10,861 bases of DNA from an uncultured Holophagaceae bacterium (GTDB lineage Bacteria; Acidobacteriota; Holophagae; Holophagales; Holophagaceae), in assembly GCA_903927605.1 (NCBI GenBank), contig CAIYNT010000132.1, positions 1-10,861 on the forward strand, read 5' to 3'. The notes under the pieces are model-generated. The model saw only the letters and a list, made by a program, of their open reading frames with translations, had not been told where the DNA came from and made no database searches. The position numbers and the translations under genes are program-made. Shown here in pieces: positions 1-8,000 of the stretch; position 1 is the stretch's first letter; every line of letters begins with the position of its first letter.

Positions 1-1100
1 ATAAAAAACAGGCAAAATTATTTCTCTTAGGAATCATATTGGCCCAGGGGGCCATAGCTGCATATGGCATTTTCATCTTAGAGACAACTCTACTCAATAC
101 TTTCCACCCCTTCATAATTGGCAGCATCGCTATTGCGACTGTGGTTGGCTCGATTTCGATGATCATCGGTGGTTTCTCAATTTCCAAGCGAGTCTCCCTA
201 GTGGTCAAGGGCGTTAGGCTCTCAAAGGAGGAAGAGCCCGAACTGTGGGATTTTGTAGAACAAATAGCAAAGAAGCTGAATGCTACCGTACCGAAGAATA
301 TCGTCGTTGGTTTGGAGCCTAATTTCTATGTTACGAATGCGGAGGTGGTGGTTCATCCGGAAGATGTCAAGTATTCCAAAGAGACCCTTTACTTGTCTCT
401 TCCCTTTATCCGCATTTTCACGAAAGACGAACTCAGAGCCGTGATTGGTCACGAACTGGGTCATTTCAGGGGCGATGACACCAAATTCAGCCTAAAGTTC
501 TACCCCATTTACGCGGGCACCAATAAGGCTCTTCAGGCCCTTCTGTCAGGATCTCAGAGTGGGGCTTGGATAACTGTCCTGCCAGCCTATGTCCTTCTTC
601 TTTTCTTCATGGAGCGTTTTTCCATCGCAGAGAACAAGATAAGTCGCCTCCGTGAACTCCAAGCTGACAAAGCTGGATCCGAGGCATCTTCCTCAACAGC
701 TCTCATTAGCGCCTTATTAAAGCTCGGAGCACTTGCTTCTCTTTGGCAAGGCGTAAAGCAGTCGATGATTGAAGCCCTGAATCAAGGGAAGGTTCTAATC
801 AATGTGAGTGCACTCTATGCGGAGTCTGCAATCGACTCCCTTGATAAGGAGATGCTTTTCAGTGGCGTGAACACCTCGATCCCACATCCCACCGATTCTC
901 ATCCAACCATAAGCCAGCGAATGGAGAGTCTTGGCTATTCCGTGGGTGGATTCAAGGCCACCTATGGAACTCCTGACTTGTCTGAATCAGCCGTGGTACT
1001 GCTGAGAAACCCGGTCGAGATCGAGGAGAAAATCACCGATTTCGAGCACCGGGTGCTTCTGGCGCTTGGTCTGGCAAGACTTCCAGAGGTCTCCATCTAA
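1..1100 (+). CDS. M48-family membrane zinc metallopeptidase (HtpX/Ste24-like), 5' end outside window
   Basis: The frame is open to the first base of the window. The TTG at 39 is only the first possible in-window start, and the codons before it encode a hydrophobic stretch (LFLLGIILAQG), so the true start is probably upstream. Numbered from the TTG, residues 138-142 are HELGH, the HExxH zinc site of M48 peptidases. E206 in ELQAD is the likely third zinc ligand, and a late HPT(D/I)-type stretch followed by QRMESLGY is typical of the family's C-terminus. Hydrophobic segments lie around residues -8 to 15, 25-45 and 178-192, so an integral membrane protease is expected, probably acting in membrane protein quality control (family knowledge). 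The gene ends with TAA at 1098-1100. Its base composition is clearly AT-richer than that of the genes beyond 2011. The physiological substrate cannot be told. Confidence 0.85.
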   Translation, partial: KKQAKLFLLGIILAQGAIAAYGIFILETTLLNTFHPFIIGSIAIATVVGSISMIIGGFSISKRVSLVVKGVRLSKEEEPELWDFVEQIAKKLNATVPKNIVVGLEPNFYVTNAEVVVHPEDVKYSKETLYLSLPFIRIFTKDELRAVIGHELGHFRGDDTKFSLKFYPIYAGTNKALQALLSGSQSGAWITVLPAYVLLLFFMERFSIAENKISRLRELQADKAGSEASSSTALISALLKLGALASLWQGVKQSMIEALNQGKVLINVSALYAESAIDSLDKEMLFSGVNTSIPHPTDSHPTISQRMESLGYSVGGFKATYGTPDLSESAVVLLRNPVEIEEKITDFEHRVLLALGLARLPEVSI

Positions 1101-1205
1101 GCTCGGTACGTTTCGTTATCTCTCAACTTCTCACTTCCTCGGCTAGGTTGTACATTCGTCCTGTAGGTTGGGTTGGTCTGATTCATCCGTTTGCAGGTAG
1201 GTTCA

Positions 1206-1784
1206 ATGACTCGAAAAGTGCAAATTACAAGCGAGCGAGTCGTTCACACCTATGCAGAGATGTGGAGCACTTCCTTCCATCTGGTTGAGATGGCAAAAAG
1301 GGTCAAAGATGGTGGATCTCACGATCTCCTCATGGGGAGTCTCGTTTTCACCGCTTTTGCCTTAGAAGCTTATTTCAATCACATTGGGCCAATGATATTT
1401 CACTGCTGGAATGATCTTGAGTCCCTAGGCCCAAAAGAAAAGCTAAATGTAATCGCAGAGAAAATTGGAATCAAGGTCGACTATGGTCAAAGACCTTGGC
1501 AATCACTCCATGATCTTTTCGGATTCAGAAATGATATTGCACATGGGAAAACGCATAAGCTTTCTAACTCAAAAATTGAATCACTTGAAAATCACAACCG
1601 CAATCCGTGGCCTTATCGGGCAGAAACTCGATGGGAGAAATACTGCATACTAGAGAACGCCGAACGGGCCAGAAAGGATGTTAGGGCAATCGTATATTCA
1701 ATCCATGAGGCCACGAAGTTCCTAGGTGAAATGCCATTCACATTCGGGCTTGATATTGGTGGTTCCTTTCTTCTACCAGAGTAG
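1206..1784 (+). CDS. Small HEPN-like protein with R-x4-H motif
   Basis: The predicted product is a 192-residue, mostly helical soluble protein without signal peptide or membrane segment. I chose the ATG at 1206 over the in-frame TTG at 1191 because AGGTAGG (1195-1201) sits at ribosome-binding distance from the ATG. Residues 106-114 (FRNDIAHG region) carry R108-N-D-I-A-H113, the R-x4-6-H signature of HEPN domains. In many toxins and defence proteins that signature forms the metal-independent RNase site; in other members it is structural. An upstream helix with FTAFALEAYFNH also resembles stand-alone HEPN proteins. No nucleotidyltransferase (MNT) antitoxin or other partner gene is adjacent: the M48 gene ends 105 bp upstream and non-coding DNA follows. 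Composition is AT-rich like the M48 gene and unlike the downstream DNA. RNase activity, toxin or defence roles are inference; the HEPN assignment rests on the motif and length alone. Confidence 0.65.
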   Translation: MTRKVQITSERVVHTYAEMWSTSFHLVEMAKRVKDGGSHDLLMGSLVFTAFALEAYFNHIGPMIFHCWNDLESLGPKEKLNVIAEKIGIKVDYGQRPWQSLHDLFGFRNDIAHGKTHKLSNSKIESLENHNRNPWPYRAETRWEKYCILENAERARKDVRAIVYSIHEATKFLGEMPFTFGLDIGGSFLLPE

Positions 1785-2010
1785 ATCCGTGGAGCTGAAA
1801 GGCTCGATCAAGCACGACCTGACGTGCCGCATAGATCTCCTCCCTGCGCCAAAGGCTTACGCCTAGGGACTGAGAGACCAGAGCCTGAGCGGTGTAGCCC
1901 TATGCGGAGCCCTTTCTACTGGGCATCACCAATGAATCCGCGACCAAGGAGTCGGATAGCCAAAGTTGGGGGTCAGGATCACTTGAATGGTGGGATTTTC
2001 CCTGGCAGCC
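1785..2010. other. Non-coding stretch between HEPN gene and IS21 left end
   Basis: I see no convincing gene here. An open frame starting at 1824 (81 codons) has no ribosome-binding site and a low-complexity tail, and it runs through the transposon end. A perfect 8-bp inverted pair (ccgcatag at 1827-1834, ctatgcgg at 1900-1907) encloses a stretch with a small hairpin (aggc-ttac-gcct near 1862). That could be a folded transcript end for the HEPN gene, but there is no T-run. The part from about 1960 to 2010 is GC-richer than the genes to its left and may be flanking host or older mobile-element DNA. Confidence 0.3.
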
Positions 2011-2059
2011 TGCCTGACGACAATTACACGTCCCCACTGACGACAACTACAACTCCCCA
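2011..2059 (+). repeat. IS21-type left terminal repeat with two 22-bp subrepeats
   Basis: Two direct copies (2015-2036 and 2038-2059) match at 19 of 22 positions and are offset by 23 bp. Both have the core TGACGACAA(T/C)TACA and end in TCCCCA. IS21-family ends carry such multiple transposase-binding repeats, and the cgacaattac-like core is familiar from this family. They sit about 70 bp ahead of istA, where the left end is expected. The TG at 2011 is taken as the tip because it keeps the repeats in register with the right end. Confidence 0.65.
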
Positions 2060-2098
2060 CGGACAGTAGCGCCAGGGAGGCATCGGGGGCACGGTCAG

Positions 2099-2116
2099 CC
2101 TGCGTCTGCACGCAGG
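2099..2116 (+). promoter_or_regulatory. Hairpin over the istA translation-initiation region
   Basis: Arms cctgcgt (2099-2105) and acgcagg (2110-2116) form a perfect 7-bp stem around a ctgc loop. The right arm covers the start of the only purine-rich patch (agggtggg, 2114-2121) ahead of the istA ATG at 2129. Such a structure could restrain transposase translation, as is known for other insertion sequences; that role here is inferred. Confidence 0.3.
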
Positions 2117-2128
2117 GTGGGCGGTGCC

Positions 2129-3622
2129 ATGGGACGGGTGACGGATCAGCAGGTGAGGAAATTGATGGAGGAGATGGCCATGCACGGGGAGGTGGGCCTC
2201 GCATCGATGAGGTCTGGGATGGACCGATCCACGGGGCGCAAGTATCTCCGGGTGAGAAAGCTGCCCTCAGAGTTGCGGCGGCCCCGGACCTGGCGGACGC
2301 GACCAGATCCCTTCGCGGAGGACTGGCCGGAGATCGAAGCCCGGCTGGCCGAGGCCCCGGAACTGGAAGGCTTGGCCCTCTTCGAGGACCTGATGAACCG
2401 GCGCCCGGGGCGCTACCAGGAGGGCCAGATCCGGACCTTCCAGCGGCGGGTGAAGGACTGGCGGGCTCGGAACGGGCCGGAGAAGGAGATGTTCTTTCCC
2501 CAGAACCACCGGCCTGGGGAGGCGCTCCAGACGGACTTCACCCATGCCTCGGAACTGAGCGTCACGCTCCAGGGCCAGCCCTTCCCCCACCTGCTGTGCC
2601 ATGTGGTGGCGCCCTACTCGAACTGGCAGTGGGCGACGGCGTGCCATTCAGAATCCATGTTGGCCCTGCGCCGAGGGGTCCAGGCAGCCCTGTTCCAACT
2701 CGGTCGGATTCCAGAGTTCCACCAGACGGACAATTCCACGGCAGCGACCCACGACCTTGCCACCGGGAAACGCGGCTTCAATGAGGCGTACCTGGCGCTG
2801 ATGCGCCATTTCGGGATGACGCCCCGGACGACGGGCATCGGGGAGAAGGAGCAGAACGGGGATGTGGAATCGGCAAATGGCGCCTTGAAACGCCGCCTAA
2901 AGCAGCACCTTCTCCTGCGTGGCTCCAGAGACTTCGAAAGCGTCGAAGCCTACGAGGCATGGGTCCAGGAGGTCTGTGCCCGTGCCAACGAACGACGGCG
3001 GGTGAAGGTGGCTGCCGATTTGGCTGTGATGAGGCATCTCTCGGCGAGAGCCTTCCCGGACTACGACGAGGTGATGGTGCGGGTGAGCCAGGAGAGCGCC
3101 ATCCGCATCAAACGGAACAGCTACTCGGTGCCAACGCGGCTAATCGGGGAGCAGGTCCGGGTGAGGGTATTCGAGTTGCACCTGGAGGTCTGGCACGGGC
3201 AGCAGCAGGTGCTGAGGCTGGATCGCCTTCTGGGTGAGTACCGACACCACATCGACTACCGGCACGTGATCCATTCCATGCTGCGCAAGCCCGGGGCTTT
3301 TGCCCGCTATCGCCATCGGGAGGATCTGTTCCTAAGCCTCACCTGGCGGAAAGCCTTTGAAGCGTTGGTGGAGCAGGAGGGGAACCGGCGGGGTGAAGTG
3401 TCCTACCTCCGGCTGCTTCATCGGGCGGCCATGGGCATGGAGATCGAGGTGGAGGCTGCCCTGACGGTGCTTCTGGATGCGGACGAGGTGCCCACACCGG
3501 AGCGGGTGAAGGCACTGCTGGGGGACTCGGAACCGACCAAGGCGCCGGAGATGACTGCCCCGGCAGTGGACCTGCATGAATACGACGCCCTGATGGGGGC
3601 TGGGCTACAGGAGGCCATATGA
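2129..3622 (+). CDS. istA: IS21-family transposase IstA (DDE recombinase)
   Basis: This 497-residue protein would catalyse strand cleavage and joining at the element ends. An N-terminal region (to about residue 60) takes the place of the DNA-binding helix-turn-helix. An RNase H-like rve core follows: D136 (QTDFTHA), D201 (FHQTDNS) and E247 (KEQNGDVES) are the expected catalytic triad. The C-terminal part contains the IS21-typical beta domain with the KRNSYSVPTRLIGEQV stretch (NxYSVP motif). Length is in the usual IS21 range of about 350-510 residues. I prefer ATG 2129, but GTG 2117 and GTG 2138 are in frame and cannot be excluded; none has a strong ribosome-binding site. The stop codon overlaps the istB start (ATGA), the standard coupled arrangement. 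No frameshift or missing catalytic residue is seen, so it looks intact. Confidence 0.92.
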   Translation: MGRVTDQQVRKLMEEMAMHGEVGLASMRSGMDRSTGRKYLRVRKLPSELRRPRTWRTRPDPFAEDWPEIEARLAEAPELEGLALFEDLMNRRPGRYQEGQIRTFQRRVKDWRARNGPEKEMFFPQNHRPGEALQTDFTHASELSVTLQGQPFPHLLCHVVAPYSNWQWATACHSESMLALRRGVQAALFQLGRIPEFHQTDNSTAATHDLATGKRGFNEAYLALMRHFGMTPRTTGIGEKEQNGDVESANGALKRRLKQHLLLRGSRDFESVEAYEAWVQEVCARANERRRVKVAADLAVMRHLSARAFPDYDEVMVRVSQESAIRIKRNSYSVPTRLIGEQVRVRVFELHLEVWHGQQQVLRLDRLLGEYRHHIDYRHVIHSMLRKPGAFARYRHREDLFLSLTWRKAFEALVEQEGNRRGEVSYLRLLHRAAMGMEIEVEAALTVLLDADEVPTPERVKALLGDSEPTKAPEMTAPAVDLHEYDALMGAGLQEAI

Positions 3623-4383
3623 GCCGGAAACTGATCGAGCTTCTGCGGGAGTTGAAACTCCCTGGCTTTGCGGCCAGGCATGACGAACTCGCCACGAAAG
3701 CCGAGAAGGCTGGTTGGGGATTCGAGCGATACCTACAGGCCCTGGCGGAGGCCGAGCTCGACCAGCGCCATCAGAAACGGCTGGAGCGTCTGCTCAGAGC
3801 CTCGAAGCTGCCCATGGAAAAGACCCTGGCCACCCTCGAAACGGCCCGCCTGCCTGCGCCTGTGCGGCGAATGCTCCCCACCCTTTGCGAGGGGAGCTTC
3901 GTCGAACGCGCCGAGAACCTGCTGGCCTTCGGCCTGCCGGGACGGGGAAAGACCCACCTGGTCTGCGCCATCGGGCTGGAACTGATCCAGCGGGGGCACA
4001 CGGTCCACTTCACCCCCACCTACGCCCTGGTTCAGCGGCTGCTGGCGGCGCGGAGAGACCTCGCCCTGGAGAAGGAACTGCACCGGCTAGATGCCTTCGA
4101 TGTCCTGATCCTCGATGACATCGGCTACATCCAGCAGGACCGGGACGAGATGGAGGTGCTATTCACCCTGCTGGCCGAACGCTACGAGCGGCGCAGCGTG
4201 GTCATCACCTCGAACCTCGTGTTCTCCCAGTGGGACCGCATATTCAAGGACCCCATGACCACGGCAGCGGCCATCGACCGCATCGTCCACCACGCCGTGA
4301 TCCTCGAACTCACCGGCCCCAGCTTCAGGGCAGATGCGGCGAAGGCACGAGTACCGAAGGAAGCCTTGGGCGACCTCAATTAG
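3619..4383 (+). CDS. istB: IS21-family helper AAA+ ATPase IstB
   Basis: This 254-residue protein is the DnaC/DnaA-like AAA+ ATPase that assembles on DNA and recruits and activates IstA for target integration (family knowledge). The Walker A motif is G105-LPGRGKT-112. Walker B is DVLILDD (161-167), followed by IGY. The sensor-1 Asn is in VVITSNL (N199), and the DRIVHH stretch has a sensor-2-like Arg (R221). The N-terminal LIELLRELKLPGFAAR helix is typical of IstB. The start ATG overlaps the istA stop and has AGGAGG (3609-3614) four bases upstream, so translation is strong or coupled. Length and motifs are complete. Downstream, the IHF-like gene converges with only 14 bp between stops, leaving no room for the usual right terminal repeat; this is the oddity that prompts the cargo-transposon reading. 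Confidence 0.93.
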   Translation: MSRKLIELLRELKLPGFAARHDELATKAEKAGWGFERYLQALAEAELDQRHQKRLERLLRASKLPMEKTLATLETARLPAPVRRMLPTLCEGSFVERAENLLAFGLPGRGKTHLVCAIGLELIQRGHTVHFTPTYALVQRLLAARRDLALEKELHRLDAFDVLILDDIGYIQQDRDEMEVLFTLLAERYERRSVVITSNLVFSQWDRIFKDPMTTAAAIDRIVHHAVILELTGPSFRADAAKARVPKEALGDLN

Positions 4384-4397
4384 TCCGCCTTCCAGCA

Positions 4398-4694
4398 TTA
4401 TTCGTCGATGAGTTTGCTGCGAAGTTCCTTGCCCAGCTTGAAGAAGGCTACCCGCTTGGCGGGAACGTGAACGCTCTCGCCACTGCGAGGATTGCGGCCC
4501 TGTCGGGCGCGGCGGTCACGGAGGCGGAAGCTGCCGAAACCGCGCAGTTCCACGCCTTCCCCGGCCCTGAGGGAGGCGATGATGCTCTCCAGGAAGGTGT
4601 TCACCAGGAGGTCGGCGTCCGCCTTGCCGAATTCCAGACGCTCCATCAGATGCCGAGAGAGATCGGCCTTCGTGAGGGTCTCAGGGGCTTCCAT
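4398..4694 (-). CDS. HU/IHF-family DNA-bending protein, closest in look to IHF beta
   Basis: This 98-residue protein has the full HU/IHF fold: LTKADLSRHLMERL helix at the N-terminus, GEGVELRGFGSFRLRDR across the dimer core, then the DNA-inserting arm with R-x-GRNPRSGE at its tip (the conserved Pro between about residues 70 and 75) and FFKLGKELRSKL at the C-terminus. The (F/H)FKxGKELR ending and the full RGFGSF motif favour the IHF-beta type over HU. The ATG at 4694 has GGAG ending six bases upstream and gives the family's usual length of 90-100. The longer open frame back to 5009 encodes nothing HU-like and is rejected. The gene is convergent with istB and divergent from the CheB/CheR fusion. 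If inside a transposon, it could help bend DNA in the transpososome or regulate the cargo; both are inference. Confidence 0.93.
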   Translation of the reverse strand: MEAPETLTKADLSRHLMERLEFGKADADLLVNTFLESIIASLRAGEGVELRGFGSFRLRDRRARQGRNPRSGESVHVPAKRVAFFKLGKELRSKLIDE

Positions 4695-5007
4695 GTGGGC
4701 TCCATCAAGGAATGACCTAGCCTGACAGGCCTGGCTCTGGAGCCAAGTCCATGGTGCCGCTATGCGAACCAGCCGGTCGCCGTCCTCTTGGCCATGAACG
4801 CCCGAGGCGGGATTGGCAGACTGTCCCCAGCTTCCAAGATTCATGAGTAATGAAGCATTGCGTGTATCGTATTGATTGCATTTATTGATGATGCAATCAA
4901 ATTCTAAAGACATCACTTCTGTGTTCTTTGGACCTTCGCCTGGAGACATTTCTCCGGCCAATGGGTTCATGGAATTCAGCGCATGATTTAGCCAACTGAG
5001 GCGTGCC
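4695..5007. promoter_or_regulatory. Divergent intergenic region with operator-like inverted repeats
   Basis: This 313-bp gap separates the IHF-like gene (leftward) from the CheB/CheR fusion (rightward), so it should hold promoters for both. About 4855-4930 is much AT-richer than its surroundings. It contains a perfect 10-bp inverted repeat, ttgattgcat (4872-4881) and atgcaatcaa (4891-4900), with a 9-bp spacer, a good candidate operator or IHF/HU-affected site. A second short palindrome, GCCTGACAGGC (4720-4730), lies 26 bp ahead of the IHF-like ATG. I could not assign -35/-10 boxes with confidence. The rightward gene has GAGG at 4998-5001 as ribosome-binding site. No small gene or RNA is evident. 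Confidence 0.45.
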
Positions 5008-8000
5008 ATGTCCCGAAAGAAAGAACCCGATCAGAAACGGACGCCCAAGGTCCAAGCAGCCTCAGCGGAAGCAATCCCAGCACCTCCGCTGGTCGAGGAA
5101 ACGGATGCGAGTCCGTCCCCATCGCACCCCTTGAACCCCTTCCCCATCGTCGGCATCGGTGCTTCCGCAGGCGGCCTGGGGGCCTTTGAAGCCTTCTTTG
5201 CGGGCATGCCCGCCGAGGTGGATCCAGGCATGGCTTTCGTGCTGGTCCAGCACCTGGCTCCGGATCACGAGAGCATCCTCACTGAACTCATTCAGCGCTA
5301 CACCCGTATGAAGGTTTTCGTGGTCGAGGACGGCATAGTGGTCCAGCCCAACTGCGCCTACGTTATCCCGCCTGGTCATGATATGGCGTTCCTGAACGGT
5401 GCCCTGCAATTGCTGGAGCCTTCCGCCCCACGCGGCCATCGCCTGCCCATTGATTTCTTCTTCCGATCCCTAGCCCAGGACCAGCGCGACCGGGCCATCG
5501 GCATCGTGCTGTCGGGCACCGGAAGCGACGGCACCCTGGGCGTGTGGGCCATCAAGGGAGAGGGCGGCATGGTCATGGCCCAGACCCCCGATTCCACCGA
5601 GTTCGACGGTATGCCGCGCAGTGCCCTTGGCACTGGAATGGTGGATTTTGAACTTCCACCCGCCGAGATGGCCGCCCAACTCATCGCCTACGTTGCCCGT
5701 GCCTTTGGCAAACCATCATCTCGGCCTGCTGCCATCCCTACACCCAGGACGGAAAATGCGCTGAGGAAAATCTTCATCCTGCTGCGGTCCCAGACGAGTC
5801 ACGACTTCTCCAATTACAAGCCAAGCACCGTCCATCGCCGCATCGAGCGCCGCATGGCCGTGCATCAAATCGACTCGCTGGAGAGCTACGTCAAGTTCAT
5901 GCAGCAGACACCCGCCGAGGTGGAGGCACTCTTCCGGGACCTGCTGATCGGTGTCACCAATTTCTTCCGGGACACCGAGGCGTTCCAGGCCCTGGAAGAA
6001 CAGATCATCCCCAAGCTTTTTGTCGACAAGCCAGCAGGCTCGGTGATCCGGGTCTGGTGTCCGGGTTGCTCGACTGGGGAGGAAGCCTACTCCATCGCCA
6101 TCCTGTTGCAGGAGCGTGTCGAAGCACTCAAGCAGAGCTACTCCCTGCAAGTCTTTGCGACCGACATCGACAGTCGAGCGGTGGCGACGGCCCGTACGGG
6201 CATCTATCCGGCCAGCATTGCCGTGGATCTTTCAGAGGACCGTCTGGCCCGTTTTTTCGTGGCTGAACCCGATGGCTCCGCCTACCGCATTCGCAAGGGC
6301 ATCCGCGACCTGCTGGTTTTCTCTGAACAGAACGTCATCAAGGATCCGCCCTTCTCCAAACTCGATCTCATCAGTTGCCGCAACCTCCTGATCTACCTGG
6401 GCGGGGACTTGCAGAAGAAGCTCATCCCCCTGTTCCACTACAGCCTGAATCCCGGTGGCATGCTCTTTCTGGGGACCTCAGAGACCGTGGGCGAGTTTGG
6501 CGATCTCTTCGCCGCTTTGGACCGAAAGGCGAAGATTTTCCAGCGCAAAGAGGATTTTCGGGGCGGGCAGAGGGCAGCACTCGGCCATTTCCTCCGCCCC
6601 CTGACGGCCAGCCACGGGGCGCTTCCGCAGGCCACCACCCGAATGACCTTCCCCGTGAAATTGCCGCTTCGGGAACTGACCGAACAGGCACTGCTCCAGA
6701 AGGCTACCCCGGCGGGGGCGCTGGTCAACGGCCAGGGCGACATCCTATACATGCATGGCCGCACGGGGATGTACCTGGAACTGGGCTCAGGGGAGGTTGG
6801 CCTGCCCAACATCCTGAAAATGGCCCGTGAGGGCTTGCGCCGTGAACTGGCCACGGCCCTTCACAAGGCCGAAGGGACCAAAGAACCCGTGCATTGTCCG
6901 GCCCTCCGGGTCAGAACCAACGGTCATTTCACCCAGGTCAATCTGAGCGTCCACCCGATAGCGCCTGGCGGTTCCAAGACAGAGCCCGCTGCCATTGAGG
7001 CTGCCCTGTACCTGATCGTCCTTGAGGAAGCCCCCTCCACGGATGCCGTGAACCCGGCTGTTTCACTTCAAACCACCGATCCATCCTTGGACCTTGATAC
7101 CCGCATCACGGCGCTCACTCAGGAACTGCGGGCCAAGGAGGAGTATCTCCAGACCGCCAACGAGGAACTGGAGACCTCCAACGAAGAACTCAAATCCTCC
7201 AACGAGGAGATGCAGTCGGTGAACGAGGAACTGCAATCCACCAATGAGGAACTGGAAACCTCCAAGGAGGAATTGCAGTCGGTGAACGAGGAACTGGCCA
7301 CGGTCAACGGGGAACTGCAAACCAAGGTGGTGGACTTGTCGCGGGCCAACAACGACATGAACAACCTGCTGGCGGGCACAGGCATTGGCACTGTCTTTGT
7401 GGATATGCACCTGCGCATTCTGCGTTTCACCCCCACGGCCAGCACGATCATCAACCTGATTGCTAGCGATGTGGGGCGACCCGTCGGCCATCTGGTCTCC
7501 AATCTGGTGGGCTACGACCGTCTGGTGGCCGATGCCCAGTCGGTGCTGGACACGCTCATCCCCAAGGAAGTGGAGGTGCAGACCACCGATGGCAAGTGGT
7601 TCACGATGCGCATCCAGCCCTATCGAACACTCGACAACATGATCGAAGGTGCCGTGATCACCTTTGTTGATACGACAGAGGCTGTACATATGCGGGGGGC
7701 TCTGAAGGAGGCCAATGATCTGCTTCGCTTGGCAGTGGTCGTCCGTGACGCCCACGATGCCATAACGGTCCAGGATCTGGATGGCCGAACCCTTGCCTGG
7801 AACCCTGGCGCCGTGAGGCTCTATGGTTGGAGTGAAGCCGAGGCCCTTGCGATGAATGTCCGCGACCGGATTCCCGAAGGGCTGCATGAGGGTGCCTTGG
7901 CCACCCTGGCCCAGCTTAGTCGGGCCGAAATCCTGAAACCGTACCTGACCCAAAGGCTCGCCAAGGGTGGCTCCAGCGTGGATGTCTCGATCATCTCCAC

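Noticed and set aside
1824..2069. 81-codon open frame left of istA
   Set aside because: No ribosome-binding site, low-complexity Thr/Pro-rich end, and it runs into the transposon terminal repeats.
1999..2078. 8-bp inverted pair tccctggc (1999-2006) and gccaggga (2071-2078) around the left end
   Set aside because: One arm lies outside the proposed tip and the other inside, and no equivalent exists at the right end, so it is probably chance.
4398..5009. 203-residue reading of the IHF-like gene with an N-terminal extension
   Set aside because: The extra 105 residues have no family likeness, and they cross the AT-rich regulatory gap. The ATG at 4694 has a good GGAG site and gives the normal family length.
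7162..7317. Regular short repeats that could be mistaken for a CRISPR array or minisatellite
   Set aside because: The 21-bp period is in frame and encodes EEL-containing heptads of a coiled coil; there are no unique spacers.
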